Shown: piece after piece, positions 1-7,935 of the stretch | Layout: every line of letters begins with the position of its first letter | How positions within the stretch are numbered: the stretch's first letter is position 1 | NCBI GenBank assembly: GCA_024404875.1 | Contig: JAKSPK010000002.1 | Coordinates: 1-64,000 of the forward strand | DNA: 64,000 nucleotides | Direction: 5' to 3' | Source of the DNA: Oscillospiraceae bacterium | GTDB lineage: Bacteria; Bacillota; Clostridia; Oscillospirales; Ruminococcaceae | Program-made: the position numbers and the translations under genes | Notes under the pieces: generated by a model | What the model was told of the DNA's origin: nothing | What the model saw: the letters and a program-made list of their open reading frames with translations, nothing else | Databases searched by the model: none

Positions 1-231
1 GTTGACAAACTGTTTGAGGAAGCGGCTGCGGAAGCTGCTGAGACTGCGGAAACCGAGACCGAGGAAACTGCAGAAGCGGTTGAGATTCCGGATATTGCGA
101 AGACGGTTGACAGACTGTTCGAAGAAGCGGCTGCGGAAGCTGCTGAGACTGCGGAAACCGCAGAAGCGGTTGAGATTCCGGATGCTGCAGAGACGGTTGA
201 CAAATTATTCGATGAAGCGGCAGAAGATTCG
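1..231 (+). repeat. In-frame imperfect tandem repeat (105 and 90 bp units)
   Basis: A unit starting gttgacaaactgtttgagga at position 1 recurs at 106 and, partially, at 196. The second unit lacks 15 bp (five codons) found in the first, so unit length varies in whole codons. It encodes the acidic TVDKLFEEA...AVEIPD segments of the truncated LRR protein, and the array may continue upstream of the window. Confidence 0.8.
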
Positions 232-1260
232 TTTGCAGAGGTTGCAGCAGCGCTCTTTGCATCTGAGGATTCCGCCAAAGAGACTCATTCAGAACTTCCG
301 GTGCTTTCCGAAGTGAATGAAACCGTTGAAGAGCCGACAATAGCACCGTTCTTTGCACAGCAGCAGGTAACGGATAGCCTGCCCGTTCTGGAAGCATTTG
401 ATGAGATTGCACCGAAATCTGCTCCTTCTGAACCGGCAGCACAGATTGCCGATATTCCTGTATTGGCTCCGGTAGAATCGGCTGCGTCTGCTGTACCGGC
501 CGCAGAAGAACCCGCACCGGAAGAACCGAAGCCCGTTATCAAGGTTCCGACAGAGGGCAAATTCACATCGAAGGAACGCAGAAAGTACTTTAAGGACTCT
601 GCGGTACTGGAGATCCCGGCCGGCTATATCGAGATTCGTCCCGGTGCCTGTGCCGGTCTGGACGGTCTGGAAGAGGTCATTCTGCCGGATACGATCATCA
701 AGATCGGAAGCGGCGCATTTTCCGATTCGGTCGACCTGAAAAAGATTTTCATTCCGCTCTCCGTCAAGGATATCGCTTCGGATGCGTTTGAGGGCTGTAA
801 TGAACTGAAAGAAGTGACCATGCCACAGGCTCTGAATTGGCAGGCTGCTGAACTGTTCGGTGAAGATGTGCAGATCACTTGGCTCGAAGCAGAGGCGGAA
901 ACTGTTCAGGAATTCGATGTCGGAGACGGCAGATATACCCGCCAGATGCGGCGAGAGCATTATCATGACGAGGAAACGCTGATCGTTCCAGACGGTGTCA
1001 TTGAAATCCGGCCGGGTGCGTGCGCGGGACTTGAAAACCTCAAAGAGGTCGTCCTGCCGGGTACGCTGCAAAAGATCTGCTCCGGCGCATTCTCCGACTG
1101 TTCGGAGCTGCGCAGCATCGCGATCCCGTCCAGCGTGCAGGAGCTTGAGGAGGATGCATTTGAGGACTGCGAGTCACTCCAGATGGTCGCGGTTCCTTCT
1201 CATCTCATTCGTCAGGCGGAGGTATGCTTCCCCGGAATTGAACTGTTCATCCTTGACTGA
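1..1260 (+). CDS. BspA-type leucine-rich-repeat protein, 5'-truncated by window edge
   Basis: Frame 1 is open from the first base to TGA at 1258-1260, so the start codon lies upstream of the window. The visible 419 residues have two parts. The N-terminal part is very acidic and Ala/Glu-rich, with an imperfect tandem repeat beginning TVDKLFEEAAAEAAE. The C-terminal part holds two copies of a module made of a basic patch (ERRKYF or RQMRREHY), a line like VLEIPAGYIEIRPGACAGL, then LRR_5 repeats of the form LKEVVLPGTLQKICSGAF and AFEDCESLQ. BspA/LRR_5 repeats are known from surface or protein-interaction proteins of gut bacteria. No membrane segment, sortase signal or dockerin is visible, so its location and partner are unknown. 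A terminator follows directly. Confidence 0.8.
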   Translation, partial: VDKLFEEAAAEAAETAETETEETAEAVEIPDIAKTVDRLFEEAAAEAAETAETAEAVEIPDAAETVDKLFDEAAEDSFAEVAAALFASEDSAKETHSELPVLSEVNETVEEPTIAPFFAQQQVTDSLPVLEAFDEIAPKSAPSEPAAQIADIPVLAPVESAASAVPAAEEPAPEEPKPVIKVPTEGKFTSKERRKYFKDSAVLEIPAGYIEIRPGACAGLDGLEEVILPDTIIKIGSGAFSDSVDLKKIFIPLSVKDIASDAFEGCNELKEVTMPQALNWQAAELFGEDVQITWLEAEAETVQEFDVGDGRYTRQMRREHYHDEETLIVPDGVIEIRPGACAGLENLKEVVLPGTLQKICSGAFSDCSELRSIAIPSSVQELEEDAFEDCESLQMVAVPSHLIRQAEVCFPGIELFILD

Positions 1261-1267
1261 TAGACTG

Positions 1268-1305
1268 AAACCGCCGTGAAGTATTATGCTTTGCGGCGGT
1301 TTTTC
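1268..1305 (+). terminator. Intrinsic terminator after the LRR gene
   Basis: The arms AAACCGCCG (1268-1276) and CGGCGGTTT (1294-1302) pair perfectly over 9 bp and run into a T tract, 8 bp after the LRR stop codon. Confidence 0.85.
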
Positions 1306-1366
1306 ATTGAAAATTCGCGGTAAACGACAGAATATCAAAGTGCGTAAAAAATAGCGGTGTTCCCTC

Positions 1367-1395
1367 TTGTATTTTTTTAGACTTTGTGTTATAAT
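1367..1395 (+). promoter_or_regulatory. Sigma-A promoter of asp23-fakA
   Basis: TTGTAT (1367-1372), a 17-bp spacer and TATAAT (1390-1395) lie just upstream of the ribosome-binding site AGAAAGGAG at 1411-1419. Confidence 0.7.
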
Positions 1396-1427
1396 AATAT
1401 GAGACCTTGCAGAAAGGAGTGCCGATT

Positions 1428-1775
1428 ATGATCGTTATTGAAAACCATATAGGCAGTATTCGCATTACAAAGAGTTTCCTCTATACACTGATTGAGCATA
1501 CGGTCACGAATTGCTTTGGTGTTGCAGACCTCAATGATTTCTCGGTGCTTGAGACTTTGAAATCCGCGATGTTCACCGGCGGGATGCACCGCGGGATCCG
1601 GTTGCGTACGCGGTATAATCAGCTTGTGATTGATCTGCATATTGTGACCGGTATCGGCGCAAATCTAAATGCGATCACCGAAAGCATCAAGAATAAGGTT
1701 TGCTATGCTGTGGAACAGGCAACTGGTATTCAGCCGGCTGCGATCAATGTGTATATTGACGGCATTCGTGCTTGA
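1428..1775 (+). CDS. Asp23/Gls24 family envelope stress response protein
   Basis: This 115-residue protein (MIVIENHIGSIRIT...) matches the Asp23/Gls24 (formerly DUF322) fold. It has the family's opening GxIxIxxxxL-like strand, the central basic stretch GGMHRGIRLRTRYNQLVIDLHI and the closing INVYIDGIRA, which is VxVxVxGVxx in the family. I chose ATG 1428 because AGAAAGGAG lies 8 bases upstream; an in-frame TTG at 1407 would precede the Shine-Dalgarno. Asp23 proteins are small, soluble, often membrane-associated factors linked to envelope homeostasis. In Firmicutes the gene usually sits directly before fakA, as here. The TGA at 1773-1775 is 17 bp ahead of the fakA start, so the two are almost certainly co-transcribed. 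Confidence 0.88.
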   Translation: MIVIENHIGSIRITKSFLYTLIEHTVTNCFGVADLNDFSVLETLKSAMFTGGMHRGIRLRTRYNQLVIDLHIVTGIGANLNAITESIKNKVCYAVEQATGIQPAAINVYIDGIRA

Positions 1776-1792
1776 TAGAGGAGGGGCAGATT

Positions 1793-3454
1793 TTGATTAG
1801 CGGAAAACAGCTGAAAGCGGCAATTATCCATGCTGCTATTCTGATTACGAATAACAGAAGATCGATCGATGAACTGAATGTATATCCGGTACCGGACGGC
1901 GATACCGGAACGAATATGTCCATGACAATCAGTGCGGCTAAGCGTCAGCTTGAACTGCTCGGGGATGATGTCACCGTCTCTGAGGTTGCAGATGTTACGG
2001 CATCTGCGATGCTGCGCGGCGCACGCGGAAATTCTGGTGTTATCACCTCGCTGCTGTTTCGCGGATTTTCGAAAGGACTTGCGGGACTCACCGAGGCAGG
2101 CTGTCAGGATTTTGCAAATGCACTGGAGCTTGGTGTTGCCGGTGCGTATAAGGCAGTCATGAAGCCGACAGAGGGCACGATTTTGACAGTTTCACGCATG
2201 GCTGCGGTCAAGGCGCAGGAGCTTGCGAAAACGAATCCTGATGACCTGGCCTTCTGGCAGGGTGTTCTTGATGAAGCGAATTCTGTTTTGAAGCAGACGA
2301 CTGAGATGCTGCCTGCACTGAAAAAGGCGAATGTTGTTGACGCCGGCGGTCAGGGATTCTGCGTTATCATCAGCGGAATGCTTGCATCCTTCCGCGGAGA
2401 GTTGCTGCCTGAGGAGCAGAGTGAGACAAAATCTGCGGCTCCGGATCCGTCGATTGACTTCAATGCGGCAGTTGCACAGTATGATGAGGAGATCAATTTC
2501 ACATATTGTACGGAGTACATTATCGAGAAGAATGATGCATCAGTTGACGGTGCGAAGCTTCGCGCCTATCTCGAAACGATTGGTGACTGCGTTGTCGTCG
2601 TAGAGGATGACGAGATCATCAAGGTGCATGTGCATACGGATGCTCCCGGTCTTGCACTGACAAAGGCGCTTGAGTTCGGCCACTTTATCAATGAACCGAA
2701 GCCGAAGATCGAAAATATGCGCATTCAGCATGAAGGCAAGGTCAAAGAAGCGAAGATCGTCAAGCAGCAGGGCGATGTGCCGGTCGAGCCTACAAAGGAA
2801 TTCGGCTTTGTAGCGGTCGCGGCTGGCGGCGGTCTGGAGCGTACCTTCCTCGATCTTGGCGTCGATCAGGTTGTCAAGGGCGGCCAGACTATGAATCCTT
2901 CGACGGACGACATTCTCCGCGCGATCCATGCGACACCGGCAAAGACTGTTTTCGTTCTCCCGAATAATAAAAATATCATCATGGCGGCGGAGCAGGCCAT
3001 CAGCCTCGCGAACCGCAATGTTTGCGTGCTTCAGACACGGACAATCCCACAGGGCATTTCCGCAATGCTTGCTTTTGACGAATCCGCAACGCTTAACGAG
3101 AACCGCAATGAGATGACAAAAGCATTCGAGCGGGTATCCTCTGGTTCTGTCACATTTGCTGCGCGTGATTCTGAGCTTGACGGGCAGAAGATCCGCAAGA
3201 ACGAAGTTCTCGCACTTGATAACGGCAAGCTCTCGTTCACCGAAAAGGATGTCAACAAGGCAGCCTACAAGCTGACGAAAAAACTGGTCAAGGGTGATTC
3301 GAGTTATGTGACCGTGTTCTACGGTGCGGATGTGACCGAGGAACAGGCACAGCAGCTCTATGAGCAGCTCTGCAACAAGTTCAAGGACAAGCTGGAGATT
3401 GCGCTGCTCTCCGGCGGACAGCCTGTTTACTACTATTTGATATCTGTTGAATAA
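1793..3454 (+). CDS. fakA: Fatty acid kinase ATP-binding subunit FakA (DAK2 domain)
   Basis: This 553-residue protein has an N-terminal DAK2/dihydroxyacetone-kinase-like nucleotide domain with ELNVYPVPDGDTGTNM (about residues 27-42; Asp35 and Asp37 bind Mg-ATP in this family) and RGARGNSGVI near residue 80. A central DegV-like/linker domain and a C-terminal FakB-interacting domain follow. FakA phosphorylates fatty acids held by a DegV/FakB protein, so exogenous fatty acids enter phospholipid synthesis as acyl-phosphates. The start is TTG at 1793, with GAGGAGGGG at 1779-1787; a TTG at 1772 overlaps the asp23 stop but lies upstream of that site. Length is normal. A DegV partner occurs in this window at 52810-53658, far from this gene. 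Confidence 0.92.
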   Translation: MISGKQLKAAIIHAAILITNNRRSIDELNVYPVPDGDTGTNMSMTISAAKRQLELLGDDVTVSEVADVTASAMLRGARGNSGVITSLLFRGFSKGLAGLTEAGCQDFANALELGVAGAYKAVMKPTEGTILTVSRMAAVKAQELAKTNPDDLAFWQGVLDEANSVLKQTTEMLPALKKANVVDAGGQGFCVIISGMLASFRGELLPEEQSETKSAAPDPSIDFNAAVAQYDEEINFTYCTEYIIEKNDASVDGAKLRAYLETIGDCVVVVEDDEIIKVHVHTDAPGLALTKALEFGHFINEPKPKIENMRIQHEGKVKEAKIVKQQGDVPVEPTKEFGFVAVAAGGGLERTFLDLGVDQVVKGGQTMNPSTDDILRAIHATPAKTVFVLPNNKNIIMAAEQAISLANRNVCVLQTRTIPQGISAMLAFDESATLNENRNEMTKAFERVSSGSVTFAARDSELDGQKIRKNEVLALDNGKLSFTEKDVNKAAYKLTKKLVKGDSSYVTVFYGADVTEEQAQQLYEQLCNKFKDKLEIALLSGGQPVYYYLISVE

Positions 3455-3456
3455 TC

Positions 3457-3487
3457 AAGAAAAGGGCGGGCTTTCCGTCCTTTTCTT
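3457..3487 (+). terminator. Terminator-like hairpin after fakA
   Basis: AAGAAAAGGGCGG (3457-3469) pairs with CCGTCCTTTTCTT (3475-3487) over 13 bp with one G:U. No long T tract follows, and the next gene starts 19 bp later, so read-through is possible. Confidence 0.6.
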
Positions 3488-3505
3488 ATAATATGGTGAT
3501 GTTTG

Positions 3506-4138
3506 ATGATTATGATGACAGTATTCATGCAGCTTTCTCTCAATCCCTCTGTCTGGATCGGGCTGGGTGCGATTGTTCTATTTTGTCTGACACTGAGCAT
3601 TCTGATAATTGTGAACAGTGTGCGAAATAAGCATAGTCAGCAGAAGAAAGAGCAGGAGTATCGTGAGAACTATATCCGGCGAGTAAAATTGTCTGATATG
3701 TTGATGTTCGGGACGATTGAAGCAGAGTTTGATACGCTGACGGGTATTCTGAAAGCGGAGAATATCCGGATGCCGAAATTCGGAGCGCAGATGCCGAATG
3801 CGATTTTTGTCGACAACTATACGGATGCAGACAATGAAACGGTACTGCGTCAGATGAATATCGCGTATGCTGAACAGCAAGATATTCTGATGCATATGGC
3901 AGAAGCCATGCGGCGTTTGATGGAAACGGATGAAGAAATGGAGCTGGCTGCTGTCTCTGAAATGGCGGAGCAGATCATGGTGACGGATTTTCAGTTTTCG
4001 CATTCGCAGGATTCACTTGTTATGCTGATTGCTGCAGGTGCGGAGTACAACAATGTTACTTTCAGCCTCAGCGCGTTGTATCGACCGGATTCGGAGTGCT
4101 GGGAATATGAGGCTGAGAAAATCGAATGCCCGATATAA
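3506..4138 (+). CDS. Hypothetical protein, single N-terminal membrane anchor
   Basis: I do not recognise this 210-residue protein. A hydrophobic helix near residues 13-37 (WIGLGAIVLFCLTLSILIIV) is followed by a charged KHSQQKKEQEYRENYIRR stretch, giving a bitopic protein with about 170 soluble residues. The soluble part is acidic and mostly helical, with an EQQDILMHMAEAMRRLMETDEEMELAAV segment (I cite it for its charge pattern only). ATG 3506 is the likeliest start; a TTG one codon earlier and weak Shine-Dalgarno sequences make it uncertain. It lies between the fakA hairpin and queH, whose start is 13 bp past the stop, so it is probably transcribed with queH. Confidence 0.65.
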   Translation: MIMMTVFMQLSLNPSVWIGLGAIVLFCLTLSILIIVNSVRNKHSQQKKEQEYRENYIRRVKLSDMLMFGTIEAEFDTLTGILKAENIRMPKFGAQMPNAIFVDNYTDADNETVLRQMNIAYAEQQDILMHMAEAMRRLMETDEEMELAAVSEMAEQIMVTDFQFSHSQDSLVMLIAAGAEYNNVTFSLSALYRPDSECWEYEAEKIECPI

Positions 4139-4151
4139 GGATGGGATACAT

Positions 4152-4814
4152 ATGGAGAAACGGCAATATCATAAGGAAATGATGGCGGAGATCGAAGCAA
4201 TCCCTGCCGGAACAGTGCGAAAACTGCTGCTTCACAGCTGCTGTGGGCCGTGCAGTACGGCTGTTCTGGAACAGCTCGTGCCTCATTTTGAGATCGTGCT
4301 GTTCTATTATAATCCGAATATTGCGCCTCGCGAGGAATTTGAGCATCGGCTTGCGACGCAAAAACAGCTGCTCGAAAGAATAGAACACCCGTATCCGATT
4401 ACGCTGGTCGCGCCGCCCTATGATGATGCGCCATTCTGGGATGCAGTCAGAGGCGTTGAAGATACACCGGAAATGGGTGAGCGCTGTGAGCGCTGCATTG
4501 CACAGCGGATGCGCGAGTCAATGATTGCAGCGATCCGTTACGGCTGCGATTACTTTACCACGACACTTTCCGTCAGTCCGCATAAGAATGCGCCGTTCAT
4601 CAATGCCTGCGGTGAGCAGCTCGCAGCAGGGGAGTCCATTCGATATCTGCCGGCCGATTTCAAAAAGCGTGGAGGCTATGCGCGGTCGGTGGCGCTTTCA
4701 GCGGAATATGCGCTCTATCGACAGGATTACTGCGGATGTCCAATGTCTCTGCGGGAGGCGGAGGAACGCCGGGCGGCACGGGAACTCAAACAGAATAACA
4801 ATGCAAATGCATAA
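4152..4814 (+). CDS. queH: Epoxyqueuosine reductase QueH (DUF208)
   Basis: QueH reduces epoxyqueuosine to queuosine at wobble position 34 of tRNA (GUN anticodons), replacing the unrelated B12-dependent QueG. The 220-residue protein shows the family's cysteine clusters: LLLHSCCGPCST near residue 25, ERCERCIAQR near residue 115 and DYCGCPMS near residue 198. In the family these hold an Fe-S cluster and a redox-active pair. FYYNPNIAPREEF and TTTLSVSPHKN are also typical. ATG 4152 is preceded by AAGGATGGG. No other queuosine gene is visible, so the precursor may be made elsewhere or salvaged. Confidence 0.93.
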   Translation: MEKRQYHKEMMAEIEAIPAGTVRKLLLHSCCGPCSTAVLEQLVPHFEIVLFYYNPNIAPREEFEHRLATQKQLLERIEHPYPITLVAPPYDDAPFWDAVRGVEDTPEMGERCERCIAQRMRESMIAAIRYGCDYFTTTLSVSPHKNAPFINACGEQLAAGESIRYLPADFKKRGGYARSVALSAEYALYRQDYCGCPMSLREAEERRAARELKQNNNANA

Positions 4815-5037
4815 CGCAAACAGCGGCATTTTTGAGCAAGAATGGCGAGAGATGCTGCACCCAATCCAATAAAAGGGGTTGGCGGACTTAGGTCGGAACT
4901 GATCTTGGCGGCCTTGTTCGTGGTTGGCTGGTACTGTAAGGGATATCGTTTCCATAAGTACATTTGAAATATAGATGAATGATTCTGTGCAGCTTATATA
5001 AAATCGTTATTTTTTTCACAATGTTTATGTTATGGGC
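4815..5037. other. Intergenic stretch with an open minus-strand frame
   Basis: No gene can be supported. The minus strand stays open across about 4727-4963 and encodes a proline/serine/cysteine-rich string, partly antisense to the end of queH. There is no convincing ribosome-binding site or family, and the composition (GGTTGGCGGACTTAGG on plus) differs from coding neighbours. It could be a remnant, a dispersed repeat or a small RNA. Confidence 0.3.
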
Positions 5038-5066
5038 TTGACAAGATCGGAAAAACATAGTATACT
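5038..5066 (+). promoter_or_regulatory. Sigma-A promoter of serC operon, with leader hairpin
   Basis: TTGACA (5038-5043), a 17-bp spacer and TATACT (5061-5066). The roughly 75-nt leader carries a perfect 8-bp hairpin, CTGTACGG (5084-5091) and CCGTACAG (5097-5104). The leader is too short for a T-box. Confidence 0.85.
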
Positions 5067-5144
5067 ATAGAATAGGAATACTTCTGTACGGCACTCCCGT
5101 ACAGGTTCAGTTCCCGAATACGAATTAATATGGAGGCTATTACA

Positions 5145-6230
5145 ATGAGCAGAGTTTACAACTTCAGCGCAGGCCCGGCTGTTCTGCCGGAGGAAGTCCT
5201 GAAAGAAGCAGCAGACGAAATGATGGATTACCGCGGAACCGGTATGTCCGTCATGGAAATGAGCCATCGTTCCAAGGCTTATGATCAGATCATCAAGGAA
5301 GCTGAGCAGGATCTCCGCGATCTGATGAACATTCCGGATAACTACAAGGTCATCTTCCTTCAGGGCGGTGCGTCTCTGGTCTTCGCAGAAGTTCCGATGA
5401 ACCTGATGAAGAACGGCAAGGCTGCTTACATCATCACCGGTCAGTGGGCAAAGAAGGCTGCTGCCGAGGCTGAGAAGTACGGCGAGGTCGTTAAAGTTGC
5501 TTCCTCTGCTGACAAGACCTTCTCCTATATTCCGGATTGCTCTGATCTCGATATTCCGGAGGATGCAGACTATGTTTACATCTGCGAGAACAACACGATC
5601 TACGGCACAAAGTTCTGGGAACTGCCGAACACCAAGGGTAAGATCCTTGTCTCTGATGTTTCGTCCTGCTTCCTGTCTGAGCCGATCGATGTTTCCAAGT
5701 ACGGCGTTGTCTACGGCGGCGTGCAGAAGAATGTTGGTCCTTCCGGTGTGCAGATCGTTATCGTTCGCGAGGATCTGATTGCTGACGGTCCTGCATTCAA
5801 GCAGTGCCCGACCATGTGCGACTGGAAGATCCAGGCTGACAATGATTCCCTCTACAACACTCCGCCCTGCTACGGCATCTACATCTGCGGCAAGGTGTTC
5901 AAATGGATCAAGAAGATGGGCGGCCTTGAAGGCATGAAGAAGCATAACGAAGAGAAGGCAAAGATCCTTTATGATTTCCTCGATCAGAGCAAGCTGTTCA
6001 AGGGTACTGTTGAGAAGAAGGATCGCTCCCTCATGAATGTTCCGTTCATCACCGGCAATGAGGAGCTCGACAAGAAGTTTGTTGCTGAGGCAAAGGCTGC
6101 AGGCTTCGAGAACCTCAAGGGTCACAGAACTGTCGGCGGTATGCGTGCTTCGATCTACAATGCAATGCCGATCGAAGGCGTTCAGAAGCTCGTCGAGTTC
6201 ATGAAGAAGTTCGAGGCTGAAAACGCATAA
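5145..6230 (+). CDS. serC: Phosphoserine aminotransferase
   Basis: SerC is a class V PLP enzyme that converts 3-phosphohydroxypyruvate and glutamate to 3-phosphoserine, the second step of serine synthesis. The 361-residue protein begins MSRVYNFSAGPAVLPEEVL, has FLQGGAS for cofactor phosphate binding, DVSSCF with the aspartate that contacts the PLP ring, and YGGVQKNVGPSGV with the Schiff-base lysine near residue 195. It ends with the GHRTVGGMRASIYNA substrate loop. ATG 5145 is used because TGGAGG lies 9 bases upstream; an in-frame ATG at 5130 is part of that site. The stop overlaps the next start (TAATG), and serA follows, giving a serine operon. Confidence 0.95.
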   Translation: MSRVYNFSAGPAVLPEEVLKEAADEMMDYRGTGMSVMEMSHRSKAYDQIIKEAEQDLRDLMNIPDNYKVIFLQGGASLVFAEVPMNLMKNGKAAYIITGQWAKKAAAEAEKYGEVVKVASSADKTFSYIPDCSDLDIPEDADYVYICENNTIYGTKFWELPNTKGKILVSDVSSCFLSEPIDVSKYGVVYGGVQKNVGPSGVQIVIVREDLIADGPAFKQCPTMCDWKIQADNDSLYNTPPCYGIYICGKVFKWIKKMGGLEGMKKHNEEKAKILYDFLDQSKLFKGTVEKKDRSLMNVPFITGNEELDKKFVAEAKAAGFENLKGHRTVGGMRASIYNAMPIEGVQKLVEFMKKFEAENA

Positions 6231-6679
6231 TGGTTTATATGTTCTTGTTTCTGTTTGCGGGTGTCGGGCTGCTTGTTTACGGCATTCGCGAGCAGAAAAC
6301 AAGGTACGGCTCACGGAATTTCACGGAGGGTGAGGTCGTTGGACATCAGACTGCGCGTGCATTCGGCTTGATGTATCAGGCTGTGTATGCCGCTGCCGGC
6401 GTTGTGAATCCGCTGGTCAGTATTACGCTGCCGAACGGTGTCACAAAGGTTGTTCCGCTTCACATGCAGATCCCGCGTTCTGCATTTTCCAAGTTTCCAG
6501 AGCTGGATCTCGGCGGCAGGGTATCTGTTCAGTATTTCGGCGATGATCCGCGCGAGGCTTTTCTGACAGATCATCCATTCGCGAACAAGCCGTTTCAGGT
6601 CAGTACACCGCTGCTGGCTGGAATCGGTCTGACGCTCTGTGGAGTCGCTCTTGCCGTTGTGGCTTTCTTTACGGTTTAA
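6230..6679 (+). CDS. Small membrane protein, DUF3592-like, between serC and serA
   Basis: This 149-residue protein starts inside the serC stop codon (TAATG), so translation is coupled. A hydrophobic helix at residues 2-18 (YMFLFLFAGVGLLVYGI) and another at about 126-148 flank a beta-rich soluble middle containing EGEVVGHQTAR, VSITLPNGVTKVVPL and GGRVSVQYFGDDPREAFL. That pattern (two helices around a small barrel ending in V-x-Y-x-x-x-x-P) resembles DUF3592 proteins. The fold assignment is an inference, and no role in serine metabolism is known to me. Its position between two serine genes may be functional or incidental. Confidence 0.7.
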   Translation: MVYMFLFLFAGVGLLVYGIREQKTRYGSRNFTEGEVVGHQTARAFGLMYQAVYAAAGVVNPLVSITLPNGVTKVVPLHMQIPRSAFSKFPELDLGGRVSVQYFGDDPREAFLTDHPFANKPFQVSTPLLAGIGLTLCGVALAVVAFFTV

Positions 6680-6704
6680 TTCATTGTGAAAGGATAGATT
6701 CAAA

Positions 6705-7880
6705 ATGTTTCAGATTCAGACATTGAATAAGATCTCTCCCGTCGGACTGGCACAGCTCGGCGAGAATTATCAGGTAGCAGATACAGTTGAGAATCCGGAT
6801 GCGATCCTCGTTCGTTCTGCTGTGATGCATGAGATGGAATTCGGCGACAATCTGCTCGCAATCGCAAGAGCAGGCGCCGGTGTCAACAATATCCCGCTTG
6901 ATCGCTGCGCAGAGGAGGGCATCGTTGTCTTCAATACACCGGGTGCAAATGCGAACGGTGTTAAGGAGCTGGCGCTTGCTGGTATGCTGCTTGCATCCCG
7001 CGATATTGTTGGCGGCATCAACTGGGTTCAGACGATCAAGACCGAAGAGACCGTTGCAAAGATGGTCGAAAAAGGCAAGTCCAAGTTTGCAGGCACTGAG
7101 ATCAAAGGCAAGAAGCTCGGTATCATCGGTCTCGGCGCAATCGGCGGCCCGCTTGGTAATGCTGCGATTCACCTCGGTATGGAGGTCTATGGCTGTGATC
7201 CGTACATTTCTGTTGAGGCTGCGTGGAATCTCTCCCGTGCGATCCACCATGTCAATACCCGCGAGGAGATTTTCAAGAACTGCGATATCATCAGCGTTCA
7301 TACTCCGCTCGTGAAGAATGCTGATCCGAGCATTGCAACTGAAAAGATGATCAATGCCGATACGATCGCTATGATGAAGGACGGCGTTATCATCCTGAAC
7401 TTTGCGCGTGATCTGCTTGTCGATGACGAAGCAATGGAAGCTGCACTGAAGTCCGGCAAGGTGCGCAAGTATGTCACTGATTTCCCGAACGCAAAGACTG
7501 CTGGCATGGAGGGCGTCATCGCGATCCCGCATCTGGGCGCATCTACTGAGGAAGCCGAGGACAACTGCGCAGAAATGGCAGCGAAGGAGCTCGTCGATTA
7601 CCTCGAAAACGGCAACATCAAGAACAGCGTCAACTTCCCGAATGCTGAAATGAATGCCGTTGGAAGCAAAATCTGCATCCTGCACAAGAATGTGCCGAGC
7701 GTCATTGCATCGCTGACAACCGCGATCAGCAATGCAGGCGGCAACATCGAGAACATGGTCAACGCAAGCCGTAAGGACTATGCATACACTATGATTGATG
7801 TGACCGGCGCCGATGCTGCTGCGATCGCAGAGGGCATGAAGGCGATCGAAGGCGTGATCCGCGTCCGCGTGATTGGCTAA
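6705..7880 (+). CDS. serA: D-3-phosphoglycerate dehydrogenase, ACT-domain type
   Basis: SerA oxidises 3-phosphoglycerate to 3-phosphohydroxypyruvate with NAD+, the committed step of serine synthesis. The 391-residue protein has an N-terminal substrate domain (RAGAGVNNIPLD), a Rossmann motif KKLGIIGLGAIGG near residue 138, the arginine and glutamate loops, and the catalytic histidine in IAIPHLGASTEEAEDN near residue 270. A C-terminal ACT domain (ILHKNVPSVIASL...GNIENM, about 322-391) is the usual serine-feedback module. It is the short, single-ACT form. GTGAAAGGATAG precedes ATG 6705. It closes the serC operon and is followed by a strong terminator. Confidence 0.95.
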   Translation: MFQIQTLNKISPVGLAQLGENYQVADTVENPDAILVRSAVMHEMEFGDNLLAIARAGAGVNNIPLDRCAEEGIVVFNTPGANANGVKELALAGMLLASRDIVGGINWVQTIKTEETVAKMVEKGKSKFAGTEIKGKKLGIIGLGAIGGPLGNAAIHLGMEVYGCDPYISVEAAWNLSRAIHHVNTREEIFKNCDIISVHTPLVKNADPSIATEKMINADTIAMMKDGVIILNFARDLLVDDEAMEAALKSGKVRKYVTDFPNAKTAGMEGVIAIPHLGASTEEAEDNCAEMAAKELVDYLENGNIKNSVNFPNAEMNAVGSKICILHKNVPSVIASLTTAISNAGGNIENMVNASRKDYAYTMIDVTGADAAAIAEGMKAIEGVIRVRVIG

Positions 7881-7896
7881 TTTGCATGAATAACAC

Positions 7897-7935
7897 GAAA
7901 ACCGGAGATATAGTGTCTCCGGTTTTCTTTTTTTT
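7897..7935. terminator. Strong intrinsic terminator, probably bidirectional
   Basis: GAAAACCGGAGA (7897-7908) pairs perfectly with TCTCCGGTTTTC (7916-7927), followed by nine T on plus. The complementary A-rich flank makes it usable from the minus strand too, where a small reading frame ends at 7935. Confidence 0.92.

Noticed and set aside
5067..5144. T-box or serine riboswitch before serC
   Set aside because: The leader is only about 75 nt with one short hairpin and no terminator; the T-box sequence and specifier loop are absent.
5025..6314. 429-codon minus-strand frame opposite serC
   Set aside because: Antisense to serC and across its promoter; composition is that of a reversed gene.
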